Shown one piece after another: positions 34,620-34,655 of a stretch of DNA of 34,655 nucleotides. This stretch comes from an uncultured Parabacteroides sp. Its GTDB lineage: Bacteria; Bacteroidota; Bacteroidia; Bacteroidales; Tannerellaceae. The notes under the pieces were generated by a model. That model was not told where the DNA came from, searched no databases, and saw nothing but the letters and a program-made list of their open reading frames with translations. A program made the position numbers and the translations under genes. Location: positions 1 through 34,655 of the forward strand of contig CALVFH010000015.1 in assembly GCA_944326775.1 (NCBI GenBank), given 5' to 3'. How positions within the stretch are numbered: position 1 is the first letter of the stretch; every line of letters begins with the position of its first letter.

Positions 34620-34655
34620 AAACCTTGAAAAAAGTTTGGATAGTAGCGGGGGAGT
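34620..34655 (+). promoter_or_regulatory. Possible start of a plus-strand promoter at the window edge
   Basis: Phased A-tracts lead into TTTG at 34635-34638. If this is a -33 element, its -7 partner would begin near 34659, just beyond the window. The rest of 34495-34619 shows no gene or strong structure. Confidence 0.25.

Overview
The window looks like a chromosomal core segment from a gut-type member of the Bacteroidales. Parabacteroides or a close relative is my best guess, but the genus is an inference. The evidence is the Bacteroidota promoter signature (TTTG, about 20 bases, TAnnTTTG) in front of many genes, weak Shine-Dalgarno sites, and typical Bacteroidales families: S46 and M49 dipeptidyl peptidases, DUF2027/Smr protein, two-domain DUF1080 lipoprotein and OstA-like protein. 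Gene order such as clpP-clpX-recQ and PPIase-SurA-OstA-mutL points the same way. I see no tRNA, rRNA, insertion sequence, phage or CRISPR array.

Layout. 1-9.9 kb: nadC (+) converges on a minus-strand pair (tetrapyrrole-methylase-family methyltransferase, then a left-handed beta-helix acetyltransferase). A divergent promoter pair serves these and an RsmF-like rRNA methyltransferase (+). Next come mnmA, a DPP III lipoprotein, an AlkD-like protein, purA and a membrane zinc peptidase (all +). 9.9-17.3 kb: six close-packed minus-strand genes read mlaE, mlaF, GH29 fucosidase, DUF2027/Smr, CYTH and S46 dipeptidyl peptidase (DPP11-type by its S1 arginine). 17.4-25.0 kb: lptB (+), a CPBP membrane protease (-), then tig, clpP, clpX and recQ (+). 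25.0-25.5 kb: a gene-free stretch with a terminator, a five-copy tandem repeat and a promoter. 25.5-33.1 kb: an envelope operon of PPIase (two parvulin domains), SurA-like lipoprotein, SurA, OstA-like protein, a small membrane-anchored protein and mutL, with several ATGA overlaps. 33.1-34.6 kb: a convergent, AT-rich DUF1080 lipoprotein gene and its upstream region.

How the genes fit together. Outer-membrane biogenesis dominates: MlaE/MlaF (phospholipid transport), LptB and the OstA-like protein (LPS transport), and three SurA-family proteins (periplasmic chaperoning). A second theme is proteostasis and peptide use (tig, clpPX, DPP III, DPP11, two membrane peptidases). A third is nucleic-acid maintenance and modification (mnmA, rsmF-like, alkD-like, recQ, mutL). 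No clearly novel defence or mobile system is visible. The most unusual items are the alternating two-type tandem repeat at 25115-25338, the tandem 18-bp repeat in the tig leader, the MutL lacking endonuclease residues, and the palindromic back-to-back promoters at 2259-2275.
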